DNA of 64,000 bases from Haliotis asinina (GCF_037392515.1 NC_090291.1:30800001-30864000), one strand, 5' to 3'. Counted from the first letter of the stretch, positions 45,208 through 56,749 are shown. Notes: generated from the sequence alone by a model not told the origin. Program-made: numbers and translations.

Positions 45208-45560
45208 TTTTTACTATTCACTCATATGATGAAATAATAACAACAAAACCTTCTGATGTTATCGTTTCGATAACATAGCTGGACCCCCCATCCACACACA
45301 CACCCCTCCCACCCCCCTCCCACCCCCCTCCCACCCCTCCCTTCAGAGAGGTTCGTTAACATATCATTGATAAAACATTCACCTGATGAAATAGTAATAA
45401 CACATTCTTCTTGTGCTACCGTGTCGACAACAAAGCAGTTCGTTAACTCATTGACAAAATATTCATCTGACGAAGGAGTAAGAACATATTCCGGGACCTG
45501 GTGTTCCTCATAGTACAGAAGCAATCCCAAACTCATGTTTGTGAAATGATCCACCAGAGA
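45208..45560 (-). repeat. About 87-bp imperfect tandem repeat
   Basis: The blocks GTTCGTTAACTCATTGACAAAATATTCATCTGACGAAG and GTTCGTTAACATATCATTGATAAAACATTCACCTGATGAAA are copies, and a third, weaker one is near 45208. On the - strand they read in one frame as YVLTPSSDEYFVNELTN and CVITISSGECFINDMLTN. No known domain is recognised, and a C-rich tract (45281-45345) interrupts the array. Confidence 0.5.
45281..45345. repeat. C-rich tract (G-quadruplex potential on - strand)
   Basis: CACCCCTCCCACCCCCCTCC is repeated. On the - strand this gives at least six G-runs of three or more separated by single bases. Confidence 0.85.
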
Positions 45561-47521
45561 AAGAGGTCGAGAGTGTTTAACTCTACTTGGCTGTCGCTAT
45601 TCATTGTATCGATTTGAGACGGTTAGGCGTGCCAAGATTGTGGGATTATGGGTTCGAATCCACATCCCTCCGATACGGATCCTTACTTTTCCAGCAACAT
45701 AAAAATCTAGTCGTGTCGTTTCCATGGCGGTAAATGTCTAAAGCGTATACCGGCTATTGATGTTACTGTTCAGGCACAACAATGCTCGAATCTCGATCAG
45801 TTAAACAAAACTCATTCATAACGGAGCGGATGATATGTAAGAACTCCGATGTTCATTTCGGAGCGTTCTAAACTAAACTCATCACAGAGCTGTTCACAAA
45901 ACACTCTGCAAAGTGACGTCCAGACGTCCAAACAAATCTGTCAAAGCATCATTGTCCCGTTTTGTTGTCTAAACGCCAGCGTTCGAAAGATTTAGAAGCT
46001 CTGATGCGAATGCAAAACTTCAGATAAAACATGTAATGAATAATTATAACATGCCAACGCATCCATATCGGCGAAATTACATCTAAGCATGCACCAGCAC
46101 ACAAGCCTAGGTTACTCATAACAGGGGTTTCTAATTCTGCCGTTTGAGGACCATGATTCATATTCATACAGATCTAAGAATGTTAGGATTTCTCGGATGC
46201 ATTCATATCGAAGCAAGGACCTTTTACACAACCCAGCTTCTTAACAATGGAGATGCCAGGATAATTAGCTGGTAGCGTTATTAACCCTTCATCACATTAG
46301 ATCACAAACAAAATAACAAAAACATAATTATTAAATAATTTCTCTTCTTAGACATCGCGAGTCTCATCCAACCCTTCAAAACTTCTACCATCCACACAGC
46401 GCCTACGCGTTTCTAATATGGTCTTACAATAACAAGACCTACAATCTATGATGAGTTCGAGGCACAAGGCCTGTGCTAACACTTGTACAAACACTTGGTA
46501 TGGAATGTACGTGCTTGCCTCATGTCCGAACCGCCTGGACTCATTCTATAAAGATAATTGCATCGGTATAATAGAAGTAGGCTTTGTTGCTTATCACAGA
46601 GGAAGCCGAGTGTTTCGTTAGAAGGAAATGCCACAGCATACTCCTTGCTTTGAAGGACTAGCACATACTCAACTGATGTCTTTCATCACTGTAGTCCTTG
46701 ATATCGTCCTCGATCTGTGGGTGACTGGACCAATAAGCGATGTAACCAAGGAAGTAACAACAAAAACAAACTGTAAACATCTACAGTATGTTGGATACAA
46801 AATACCCCATTGTCAGTCATTTCGAATAATTTCCTTAATTTTCTTTTTCAGGAAATGTCTTATTTTTCCCACAACCTTTCCTGCTATACGAGTGGCGTCT
46901 GATTCGTGGGATAATTCAAAATAGTTGTTATAGCCATTGCCGTTTTATATTTAAAGGTCATTGCAAGTGATGTGTCATAATTTGTTTGATTTGACATATT
47001 ATTAATTTACTTATTAATTTCACATAATATCGTGAAATTTCTTCTTACGTCGATGGAATCTAATTTGTGGAATAATCGACACTGGTTCTTCTCTGGCATT
47101 GGCGTTTGATATATAAATGTTTAACATGTTCGTGTGCACGTAATGCAGAGACAGCTAATGATTCTGATGCTCTAACCATACTTACAGGTGTCGTGATATG
47201 TGTTTAAATACTACCTTGAGCATAAGCGTCTCAACATAGAAATGATTCAGCTAGTGAGACAGTTACTACGGACATGCCTCTCCAGAAGCTAGTGAGTGTA
47301 TGACCCTTTGTCTGTACGTGTTCATCACAAAATAATGTTCTTCCTAAATTCGACACAGTATATGTGCAGCGTCCTTGTTCAGGTCAATACGTGCCTTACC
47401 TTTGCATGTTAAATTTTCAGTTCCAGGTCATTAGTTACAGTTCATGGTTATATAGCTGCAATGCTGCAACCGCAGACAGCAAAAGAACAGCAACAACAAG
47501 GAGTAAGTGAATAAGGTTATT
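45561..47521. other. RGK intron 2 sequence, no gene recognised
   Basis: A B-box-like GGGTTCGAATCC near 45650 has no convincing tRNA around it. Other frames lack domains. Confidence 0.45.
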
Positions 47522-47695
47522 CTTTCGCAAAACCCAGCAATATTCCAGCGGTCCAGTGATCAACAGCGTGAGCATCGGTTTACGCAAATGGAGTACGATG
47601 ACCTGTGTGAACCAAGTCAGGGAGTTTGACCACCCGACCCAGTCAGTTACCCAAACATTGGGTACTAAAGATCACTTCTAACCTAGATATTTACA
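47522..47695 (-). repeat. SINE family B copy, internally deleted
   Basis: AACCCAGCAATATTCCAGCGGTCCAGTGATCAACAGC shows the CCGCCGCC segment has been lost. The head side has GTGTGAACCAAGTCAGGGAG. Confidence 0.75.
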
Positions 47696-48062
47696 TATTG
47701 CAACAGCAAGGAATATATAGAGGTACACCGATGTCACACATGCAGACAATATGTATATAAAAACTACGACATTTTTAGATTACACAGCTAAAGGCCAAGG
47801 GTTGTGAAGTGAATACGAATTCATATGTTCAAATTATATAATTCCGGCATTCTGAATTTTGAGTTTTCCAAGCTTCTGTTCAGGAATCAACATAACCGAA
47901 AATGATTCCTAGATTCTATGACGATAACAATTTTAGATCATACTCAACACCTAAGAAGTGATTTCGTTCTGTGATGGTGTTTGTGATTCTTGTTTGTGGC
48001 AGGGTTTCCCATGTGTGCTGGTTCGTGAAAAACAACAACAAATAATATGAAAATTCACTTAC

Positions 48063-48142
48063 CAAGGCGTTGTCAACAAACTCAAGAACTGATTCCTCTT
48101 CATCTAGAAGCACTGATACTGTCGTTTCCGGTTCGTCGATAG
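48063..48142 (-). CDS. RGK GTPase, coding exon 2
   Basis: This 80-base exon encodes residues 176-201 plus two bases of codon 175. The acceptor is TTATGTTCCCAG|CT and the donor is GCCTTG|GTAAGT. The translation IDEPETTVSVLLDEEESVLE then FVDNAL corresponds to the switch I/strand 2-3 region. RGK proteins have an acidic-flanked TVSVLLDGEE-type segment there and lack the Ras effector consensus. The phase-1 start matches the exon 1 donor and the phase-0 end matches exon 3. Confidence 0.85.
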
Positions 48143-49270
48143 CTGGGAACATAAAACAGTCTGTGTATGCACTCAGTATGTTCCTGATTGTAGATAGCAT
48201 GCTCAGCCCTCATAAACATCATTCTATTCCAACTTATATTTAGTGAACAAAATATATAGGTTTATAGCTACCATGTCTCCAACAGTCTTCGCTGACTGCA
48301 AGAACCCATTTCTAAAACCAGCATACATGCGCTCCAGATTGAAACGAAAACTGATTTATTATCATCATAAAAGCCGATGGCATGCCGATAATGAATGTTA
48401 TGGTGATGATGTTCAGATAGCAAATGTGGATTTACTGGACATATAATTTCCTAAGGCATAGTCTAAATGTTTCAACATCACATTGCTTTCATCTGACTAG
48501 GAGGTCATAACATAGATAGAGAGTGTGGAATTCTTGGGCGTATAGTCTCCAAAGTCATAGTCTTTACGTTTTAACCTTACGAACGCAGAACTGGAAACTG
48601 ATTCGTTAATGTGTACACATATTCATGGGATTTGGGGCATCTACAACTCAAATCCTATCAAATATGAAAGTAGCGGAGGTAGGGACCATTGGTACCTTTA
48701 TCTACTTGTCTATCTATCTGCACTCCTGGCTGGATGACATCTGTCTAAGGTTACATATAAGACGAGTATATGGATGACAACTTCTTCTTTAATATATTGC
48801 ACGAGTTTGATAAAGAAGAAATTTTCATCCATACACTCGACTTATATCTTCACAAACTTCTTTATACCATTCAAGACTTTTATCTGAAGTAACGTTTAGC
48901 AGAAAATCAACACAAAGACATTTTAAATTCCATTTTAGAAACAAATGTCAAGAAATAAATGTCACTGCACTAATTGTTGCACATTCAGATGTCAAACACC
49001 ACCATTTGAACAGCATTTGCATCGCAAAAAGACATTTATCTGATGCACTCAGAATTGCAATCAACACTAACTTTACATTGGATATATAGGGAAAATGGAT
49101 AGAGAATTAATTATGTACCAAACGTATATATTATGAGCCTGAGGATATAATCACCGAATATGTCTGGCTGTCTGGAAAATGGGGGTTTGCTCTGGGTATT
49201 TAATCGCATGCAGCTCCGTCGTTGACGATGACATGCAACAAAGTTACTGTTATTCTCAGAAGCATATAAA
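48143..49270. other. RGK intron 1 sequence, no gene recognised
   Basis: Related AAGACGAGTATATGG / ATACACTCGACTTAT stretches near 48760 and 48830 form a loose inverted repeat. No gene is seen. Confidence 0.45.
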
Positions 49271-49444
49271 TGAGTGAGTGAGTGAGTGAGTTTAGTTTGA
49301 CGCCGCTTTTAGCAATATTCCAGCAATATCACGGCGGGGGACACCAGAAAATGGGCTTCACACATTGTACCCATGTGGGGAATCGAACCCAGGTCTTCGG
49401 CGTGACGAGCGAACGCTTTAACCACTAGGCTACCCCGCCGACCC
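49271..49444 (-). repeat. SINE family A, best copy, with 14-bp target duplication
   Basis: Read on the - strand: GGTAGCCTAGTGGTTAAAGC (A box), CTGGGTTCGATTCCCC (B box), GTGTGAAGCCCATTTTCTGG body, GCTGGAATATTGCTAAAAGC, and a CACTCA tail. The 14-bp CAGAAGCATATAAA is repeated exactly at 49257-49270 and 49445-49458. This is a tRNA-derived SINE transcribed by RNA polymerase III and inserted by a LINE machinery. Confidence 0.95.
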
Positions 49445-49458
49445 CAGAAGCATATAAA

Positions 49459-50095
49459 CATTAATATTACATGTTACAGGTTTATGATAATTATGACTCT
49501 ACTATGTCAAAGTGCAGATTGGGATTTATCAGGTGTTCAACATCTGTGAATTAACCAGTGCAACTAATATATCTGTGAAGATCATAGTTACTTAATGTAA
49601 GCGTATATGACTGTTGGGATAAGCACAGATGTATGAGATCTGGACGTACAATGTTCTATGATATGAACTAAGACAGCCATAAACACCACTGCAGATATCT
49701 GCAGCTGTACGCCATATCGGTTCTCATTATCCTGTCTGTATTGAAATCAACATCCTTTAATCGAGTTTATCAAGGAAATGGCAATTGCAGTAACGCATTG
49801 GGTTTCATATACAAGGATGTAATGGGCTGTCAGTAACTGCATGCACAGACGAACTGCAGTCTATAAAATGTGCGCTCTGAATAGATTATATGTCTCAGTT
49901 CTAAACGAGGTAGTTCTTATCGCATAACATCGTTCCCAGACTTGTAGATACATCCTCGTCTTCACATAAAAACAAGGATCGAGCCTGGTCCGGATAGGGG
50001 AGTAGAAATTTCCGATTGTTTTTTCAATGTCCATTCCCTATGACGACTGAACCCCAGATATTGGCTGCACCAAAATCTCCAACCAAAGTCTCCAT
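49459..50095. other. RGK intron 1 sequence, nothing recognised
   Basis: No recognisable gene or repeat. Confidence 0.5.
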
Positions 50096-50331
50096 CCCGT
50101 AAAGATCCGGGCTAGAATTGACCTACGGCAACCCATGATTGTCGTTAAAGGCGACTATCGGGATCGAGTGGTCAGCCTCGCTGACTTGATTGACACATAT
50201 CATCGTATTCCAATCGCGTAGTTGGATGCTCATGTTGTTGATCACTGGATTGTCTTGTCCAGCTCGGTTGATTCCAGACCGCTGCCATATAACTGGAATA
50301 CTGCTGAGTGAGGCGTATAACTAAACTCACC
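50096..50331 (+). repeat. SINE family B copy
   Basis: Complete from CCCGTAAAGATCCGGGC to GGAATACTGCTGAGTGAGGCG and ACTAAACTCACC. Confidence 0.9.
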
Positions 50332-51299
50332 AATTCGTGTCTTATATTGTACAAAGAGAAGAATAGAATTAAGAGCCTAGTCGTGGCCAATACTTCATCA
50401 ACATAGACACCAACTCCACGTCATATTTACACAGCCCAATACATGTCAGGACCGTCCAGAAATAGACGATACAACACGGGACTGTCAGTATAAATGAATG
50501 CCTCTCTATATAACTATTCAGCCTAGAACAAAATGGACACTGATATCCACGCACACGTGCAACATGAACGTGCTAATGGACTCAATTTGCGGGATCGATC
50601 AACAACAGTGTATGAAAGGATGACCTCACATCAGAAGATGGTTCCATGGACAATAGTGTTGTGTGAGTATAGCACAAACAACGCCAATACATCCACCATG
50701 TTGTTATCAACATATCCTTTATCAGTGTGAACATGGGTGGTTTTGGATGTGTAGCAACACATGACATGTAATAGAATGCCGTGGCATTCAATAGATGAAC
50801 GGTGAGAGAGATAGACTTGCGCAAGTTTGCATTGAACTTGCTATAATTGATTATGATAAAGAACTGTGCAGAGGTCCTTTCTATGATTCTGTATTGATTA
50901 TGACTATGACTATAATCTGTATTGATTATGATTACAATTTCCATGTCTTTATTGAACTTGTCATAATTGATTATGATTATGACTAGGAATATAATTGCCA
51001 TGTCTTTATGGAACTTTTCATAATTGATTACGATGAACAACTAAACATAATCCTTTTTATGATTCCAGTATACTCAAACGTAAAAGAAAATTTGCATGCA
51101 TTAAACCAAAATGAAATGCAGCGGGGTTGAACTGAAAATAAGGGGTTTTCAATCATGTTCATTGCAGATGGAACTTCGTAAGTTAGATAATACTTTCAAT
51201 TTTTTGCAGTTAATATCATTAAAAAAATCCTCCTTTTTACCAGAATTCCTCAACCAATGTTATGCGTAAGACAAAAATATTTGGTTGGGTTGAATGCGG
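50332..51299. other. RGK intron 1 sequence with ATTGATTATGAT repeats
   Basis: At 50835-51060 a segment of about 60-115 bp (TTGAACTTG...ATAATTGATTATGATTATGA) occurs three times in diverged form. It produces a 152-codon - strand frame rich in Ile/Asn/Asp that I regard as an artefact. Confidence 0.5.
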
Positions 51300-51440
51300 G
51301 AAAAGTGAGTGAGTGTCTATCTGGTATTACTTAATGCGGCGTGAATGAGTGAGTGAGTGAGAGAGTGAGTGAATGAGTGACACAAACTCTTTTGTACAGG
51401 GATGTATCTGGTATTACTGAATGCATGAGTGAGTGGCGTT
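51300..51440 (+). repeat. SINE tail fragments with (GTGA)n
   Basis: CTGGTATTACTTAATGCGGCGTGAATGAGTGAG and a second CTGGTATTACTGAATGCATGAGTGAGTGG resemble SINE tails joined to GTGA repeats. Confidence 0.5.
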
Positions 51441-51488
51441 TATCAATTTGTCTCTTATTTGTCTCAAAAAAGTGATACAAGACAAAGT

Positions 51489-51755
51489 GACCCGTGAAGG
51501 TCCCGGGGTAGAATAGGCCTTCAGCAACGCATGCTTACCATAAAAGCCGACTATGCTTGTCGAAAGAGACGACTAACGGGATCGGAAGGTCAAGCTTGCT
51601 GACTTGATTGACACATGTCATCGGTTCCCAATTGCGCAGATCGATCCTCATGTTGTTGGTCACTGGGTTGTCTAGTCCAGACTCGATTATTTACAGACCG
51701 CCGCCATATAGCTGGAATACTGCTGAGTGCGGCGTAAAACTAAACTCACTCACTC
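51489..51755 (+). repeat. SINE family B, best copy, with 12-bp target duplication
   Basis: It has CCGTGAAGGTCCCGGGGTAG, the CGAAAGAGACGACTAACGGG block (partly duplicated upstream), the GATCGATCCTCATGTTGTTG block, CAGACCGCCGCCATATAGCTGG, and the GCGGCGTAAAACTAAACTC tail. ACAAGACAAAGT is repeated exactly at 51477-51488 and 51756-51767. No clear tRNA boxes are seen in the head, so its promoter origin is open. Confidence 0.93.
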
Positions 51756-51990
51756 ACAAGACAAAGTAACATTTACTATTGACGTTTACTATTATGATGA
51801 AAGTAGACACCACAGGTTAGTGTTGACGTACCATCGTTGGGGCTATCTTATCTGTGGGTCACCGGCTCCTGGCATACCCAAGGGACACAACCACTCATAG
51901 CAAACTACGACACTGTAGACCATGGGCCACCAGTTTTCCAATGGGATGTAGAGAAACATGGGTGCTGCTCTACAATGTTACTACAGCTCA

Positions 51991-52205
51991 GGTGACCCGT
52001 GAAGATGGGGGTTAGTATTGATCTTCACAAATCAATGCTTGTCGTAATAGACGATCAAAGGGGATCGGGTTTTCAGACGCGAATACATTCCTGGTACATG
52101 CTATGATATTCCATTTGCGTAGATTTGATGACCGAGACTCGATTATACACAAACCACAGTCGCATACCTGGAATATTGCTGCGTCCGGTATAAAACAACA
52201 ACAAA
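51991..52205 (+). repeat. SINE family B copy
   Basis: It runs from GTGACCCGTGAAGATGGGGG to GGAATATTGCTGCGTCCGG with a degraded middle. Confidence 0.8.
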
Positions 52206-52802
52206 ACAAACCAATGTAAGTGCTGAAGAGAAAATATATATAGCTGTTGGTTTGATTTTCAAATCCACAGCATACATGAATCTTGATCCATCAACGAAAT
52301 ATCTGAGTTAAACAACACACCAAGCAGCCAGCACAACCCAGTAAACTTCTTTGTCTGAGTCAAACGTTCCTGTGTTGGAAGATGCTCCCATTGCTTATCA
52401 ACATCAAGGTTGTCTCGTCATGTTAAGAGCCATACAGCTTTCTTCACTATCTCCCTTATAGCACTGAAGACTAACACTATGTCTGTCTTCGCTGTTCTTA
52501 CGTTACAGGAACTCTGACATTATGTGCAGAGGTTACCAAGAACAACACATTTCTATCGACGAACGAAATTTTGATTGTATGTTTTTTGTTTTTGTTTTGC
52601 ACTTTTGTTCTTGGCTCTTGATTCGAGACACATATGAGAAATTAAGAAATACAGAACCTGAAGGAAACATACCCAATGCCCGTGCAGATCTAGAATGTAT
52701 GGCAAGTCCAGATTGCCACAGAAAGTGTCTGAGCTCCTGTTCACTGTCTTCTGTGAACCTAAAAACAATTTTCCACAAATTGCAGAGACTAGATGTTGGT
52801 CT
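52206..52802. other. RGK intron 1 sequence, no gene recognised
   Basis: A 96-codon + frame (52522-52812) has no recognisable domain and runs into a SINE. Confidence 0.45.
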
Positions 52803-52973
52803 AAGTGAGTGACTGAGTATGGTTTTACGCCGCTTTTAGCAAAATTCCAGCAATATCACGTCGGGAGACACCAGACATGGGCTTCACACATCGTACCCAA
52901 GTTGGAAATCGAACACGGGTTTTCAGAGTGACGAGCGAATGCTTTATCCACTGGGCTACCAAACCGCCCCTAA
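52803..52973 (-). repeat. SINE family A copy
   Basis: Complete layout: GAGTGACTGAGTATGGTTTTACGCCGC, CAGCAATATCACGTCGGG and TATCCACTGGGCTACC. The flanks share TCTAAGT, a possible short target duplication. Confidence 0.88.
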
Positions 52974-54240
52974 TCTAAGTACTCTGAAAGTGCAGCGGAT
53001 CTCAGAACAAGTTTAGCTAAACCACACGATTTTTGTCAATTACAAAGCAACTGTTATCGTAATGACTGTCTGAAGGCAGAGCAAATTAGTTGATCTGACG
53101 TGTTTCCGTGTGGCACTGTAAACCCATTAAAACTGAACAGGAACCGAAGTTAGATGGGAAATTCTGGGAACCTGATGGAATCTAGACTTGCTTCATTCAG
53201 TGCTTTTAGCATTGCAGAGAGGGCAGTAGATAAATGTGATGGCAGTAGATGTGGGTCAGAGAGGGTTAACACAAACTATGTCTTGATCTGTCGAATTCAA
53301 ATCTTCGCCTAGCCATGTGGAGATGGGTTGCGCTGGGTACTTGGCATGGCGCGGGGATTATGTATAGGTGGCCTCTTTAACATTGGTGCCATTTCCTCTG
53401 ATAATAGTATTTAACGCTGTAGTGATATTACATTACTCATTGACCCTGGTATCATAGAAACATTGGCGTGGAGAGTGTGTCAGAGATAGCAGTATTTGTC
53501 TTCTATTTGCTATAGATTTCCTAACAGCTGTCGCCTTGTCGCAAGGACATTAGTGATAAAACCCAATACTAAAATCAATAAATCCGACGTTCGATATTGT
53601 ACAAATGCATCTCGCTCAATAACAATTTCATTAACGCACAGTCGTGTTATACCTTTCGATCGACCATACACACATTTAAATCAATGATGTCAATTAATAG
53701 AACACGATCAGAACTATTTTGGATGGTTCTATTAACTATTCCAAAATGGTGATTTAGGTTTTGAGTCAGTTTAATGTTACGTCACAGGATAGATAAGCAA
53801 AATAAACGATTAATTGAAAGCTCTGTGCGTGTTTATGTGTGTTTGCGTGCGTTCGTATGTTTATTGGTCTGAGGCTTTACAATTTGCATCCCTTGGGATT
53901 AAAGTCAATATCACCCTAATTATATACCTAAGAGTTTTACCTGAGTTGTTAAGTCAGAATTTGTATACGAGATTACGATCTGGTTTAATAAGGTTAAAAC
54001 TAAATGAAGACAGGTGGTCCAGTGTTGGTTATTGTCTAAGAATATGTCCACCCCTGAGGAAGGGCCGAGAAATAACACGGAAACGTTGTGTATACAATAA
54101 AGAAGACGCTGTTATCGGTACATTTTGTCGTATACTTGGATACCAGCTTCTACATGCATCTAAGGATCGAACCTCATGTTTAATGCGGGTAATAGTCATT
54201 ACTTGATTGTGATATTCAGCAAACTACGTCTATACACATA
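52974..54240. other. RGK intron 1 sequence with possible retroelement remnant
   Basis: At about 53930-54110 the segment CCCCTGAGGAAGGGCCGAG ... CGGAAACGTTGTGTATACAATAAAG resembles the 3' region seen in some Penelope-like elements. No reverse transcriptase frame is present. Confidence 0.3.
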
Positions 54241-54515
54241 TCACGAATTATCGGATATAACGAAATGGATCCCGGACTACTGATGCATATTTCAGTCGAA
54301 ATGCGTATAACGAACTATCGGATGTAACGAATGTATTTCCATGTCCAGGGCTCTTGATGCATGTTATAGTCGAAATGCGTACCAACTGTATCTTATGAAA
54401 CGGTTTGATTTCTATGTCCAGGGCTACTGATGCATGTTATAGTCGAAATGCGTATAACGAACAACGGATGATACGAAGTAGAATTATTGGCCCCCTTGTG
54501 TTCGTTATAACTGAA
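54241..54515. repeat. Tandem repeat, about 73-bp unit, 3-4 copies
   Basis: Each unit holds TTATAGTCGAAATGCGTATAACGAAC, then TATTTCCATGTCCAGGGCTACTGATGCATG. Copies start near 54241, 54288, 54357 and 54431. Confidence 0.75.
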
Positions 54516-55198
54516 CTGTATTTGATATGTAGCATAGTTGTGTTTAGGACGTTAGTGTTGAGGTGTTTGGGGCTGTTTTCAGCCTTCGTACGTTTTCAGC
54601 ATCTGTATTTTGGTCAAATGAAACCTCAAGTGTTGTTTTCCCGTTCAGCTGACGTACATAGAGTATTTCAGATACCTGTCAATGCGACCAATATAGAACA
54701 AGCCAACATGTTCGGTTGACAGCAAACGGCGATGTGTGAAACAACGTCTCACAGATGTATGTCAAAGGTCATGGGGCGGCCAAAGTAATCAATCCTGAAA
54801 TCGATCTAAGCCTGTTCATAACCAGATTAAGTCCTCATTAGAAGAGATTTCAGTCGACTTACTTCGAAAGAGGTAAACGTGTTTTCTGCTTCCTTGTCAG
54901 TCTGAGCATTGTCCAGTGAGTGGTCAGTTTGTCGCGTGGTTCTGAGTGGCTACAATTGGCCTGTATGTGGCGTGGACAATACGGATCGTTAGGCTGAGCC
55001 TGGGGGTTTGTCTGTAAATAATGGTTAGCTTCATGAGCAGCTGTATAACATCCACCGCCCACATCCTCTAAGGGATCTTCATTTGTACAACTGTGTCCTT
55101 TGGATTGGGTAAAGTTCACAGTTTAAAGGCCAAAGCCTCTGGAAATACTATCAATAAGACCCCATACAAGATCTACTTAATTTTTAATTTTTGGTTCG
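54516..55198. other. RGK intron 1 sequence, no gene recognised
   Basis: Short frames at 54405-54719 (+) and 54859-55119 (-) have no recognisable domain. Confidence 0.45.
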
Positions 55199-55436
55199 GG
55201 TTGGTTGTTGTTTAATGTCGCACTCAGCAATATTCCAGCTGTATAGCAACGGTCTGGGAATAATCGTGTCTGGACCTGACAATCAAGTGACCAACAATAT
55301 CAGCATCGATCTGCACAACCGAGAACCGAGGACATGTGTCTACCAAGTCAGCGAGCCTGACCACCGATACCGTTAGTCGCCTCTACAGACAAGCAGGGGT
55401 TGATAAAGATCAATTTTAACCCGGATCTTCACGAGT
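55199..55436 (-). repeat. SINE family B copy
   Basis: Complete on the - strand: TTTAATGTCGCACTCAGCAATATTCCAGCTG, AGCATCGATCTGCACAACCG, TTAGTCGCCTCTACAGACAAGC and CCCGGATCTTCACG. Confidence 0.9.
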
Positions 55437-55674
55437 AACGTCACTTCTACATAACGTCTAATGTGGAATACTCTAAAGCATCCGTTCATCTGTATCCGTG
55501 CAATAGATACGTTTATATACGATTTAAATAAGGAAAGGGGTGGACATCATACACTGGACAAGGTTGCATCAAGCATTTAAGTCTTTCATAAGTTTATCAA
55601 TAGCGATTTGCCTGTGACGTGTGTACAATGGATAGTTACAAAACCAAAGCCGAAAATTGTGGTACAAACATGAC

Positions 55675-56019
55675 GTGGTGATTGTTTGTCACAACATAAT
55701 GTGGTAAATGTATGTTTGTCACAAACACTGCATGGTAAATGTATGTTTGTCACAAACACTGCATGGTAACTAAAAGTTTGTCACAAACACTGCATGGTAA
55801 ATGTATGTTTGTCACAAACACTGCATGGTAAATGTATGTTTGTCACAAACACTGCATGGTAACTAAAAGTTTGTCACAAACACTGCATGGTAAATGTATG
55901 TTTGTCACAAACACTGCGTGGTAAATGTATGTTTGTCACACACACTGCATGGTAAATGTATGTTTGTCACAAACACTGCATGGTAAATGTATGTTTGTCA
56001 CAAACACTGCATGGTAACT
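55675..56019. repeat. Minisatellite, 31-bp unit, about 11 copies
   Basis: Unit type A is GGTAAATGTATGTTTGTCAC plus AAACACTGCAT; type B has GGTAACTAAAAGTTTGTCAC. The first six full units run A A B A A B, a 93-bp higher-order period, followed by A units. Confidence 0.93.
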
Positions 56020-56428
56020 ATGTCTTAATGAACAAAGACAACTCGTTTCGGGATAGTTTGATCAAGCTTTTTCTTTCCCAATAATCAATAACATACCAGA
56101 ATCACTCTGGTCGACACAATCTGGTTATAAAAACACTTTAATAAACTTATAGATTTGACCAAAAGAATCTTATCTTAAGTGGAACGGGATTTTGTGTCAT
56201 GTTCAAGATTATTGCGCAAACTGAATAACACGTATTGACATGTTTGCGTGTGTGGCTGTTTGTCTTGGCCTGGCATTACGTTGACACTTCTATCAGCTGA
56301 ATCTATCACTTATATAAGCCGGATATATCACTGACATCAGCTGGATATATCACTGGCATCAAGGGAAGATATCATTGACATCAAATGTATATGTCACTCA
56401 CAACAACTTACATTATCTGGCTGTATCA

Positions 56429-56573
56429 TGCACAACAGTTTATCCGCATCACTTACAATACCTTACTGTATCACGTACAACAGTTTATCCGCATCACTTA
56501 CAATACCTTACTGTATCACGTACAACAGTTTATCCGCATCACTTACAATACCTTACTGTATCACGTACAGCAA
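56429..56573. repeat. Tandem repeat, 45-bp unit, about 3 copies
   Basis: CAACAGTTTATCCGCATCAC plus TTACAATACCTTACTGTATCACGTA is repeated almost exactly. Because 45 is a multiple of three, a + frame with a 15-residue repeat appears; I see no reason to call it a gene. Confidence 0.9.
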
Positions 56574-56749
56574 TTTGGACTCATCATATAAAACAATTGG
56601 ATAAAATCCTACCTGAATCTGTATATATGAGAAAGTGTGCGGGAATGGGTGGGGGTAGTGATGATTTTAAGGTGGTGTGATCCATTTTGTTCTGGGGGGC
56701 ATTCACATTGTACATGCAACTGCATCAAAATTATCATCAATTACAAACG

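Noticed and set aside
45610..45672. tRNA-like sequence with GGGTTCGAATCC
   Set aside because: No convincing A box or stem pairing; at most a SINE fragment.
49380..49440. tRNA gene candidates at the many A/B-box pairs
   Set aside because: They continue into the SINE body and tail, and the acceptor stems do not pair as in real tRNAs.
50582..51040. 152-codon - strand frame
   Set aside because: Ile/Asn/Asp-rich translation of diverged ATTGATTATGAT repeats; no domain.
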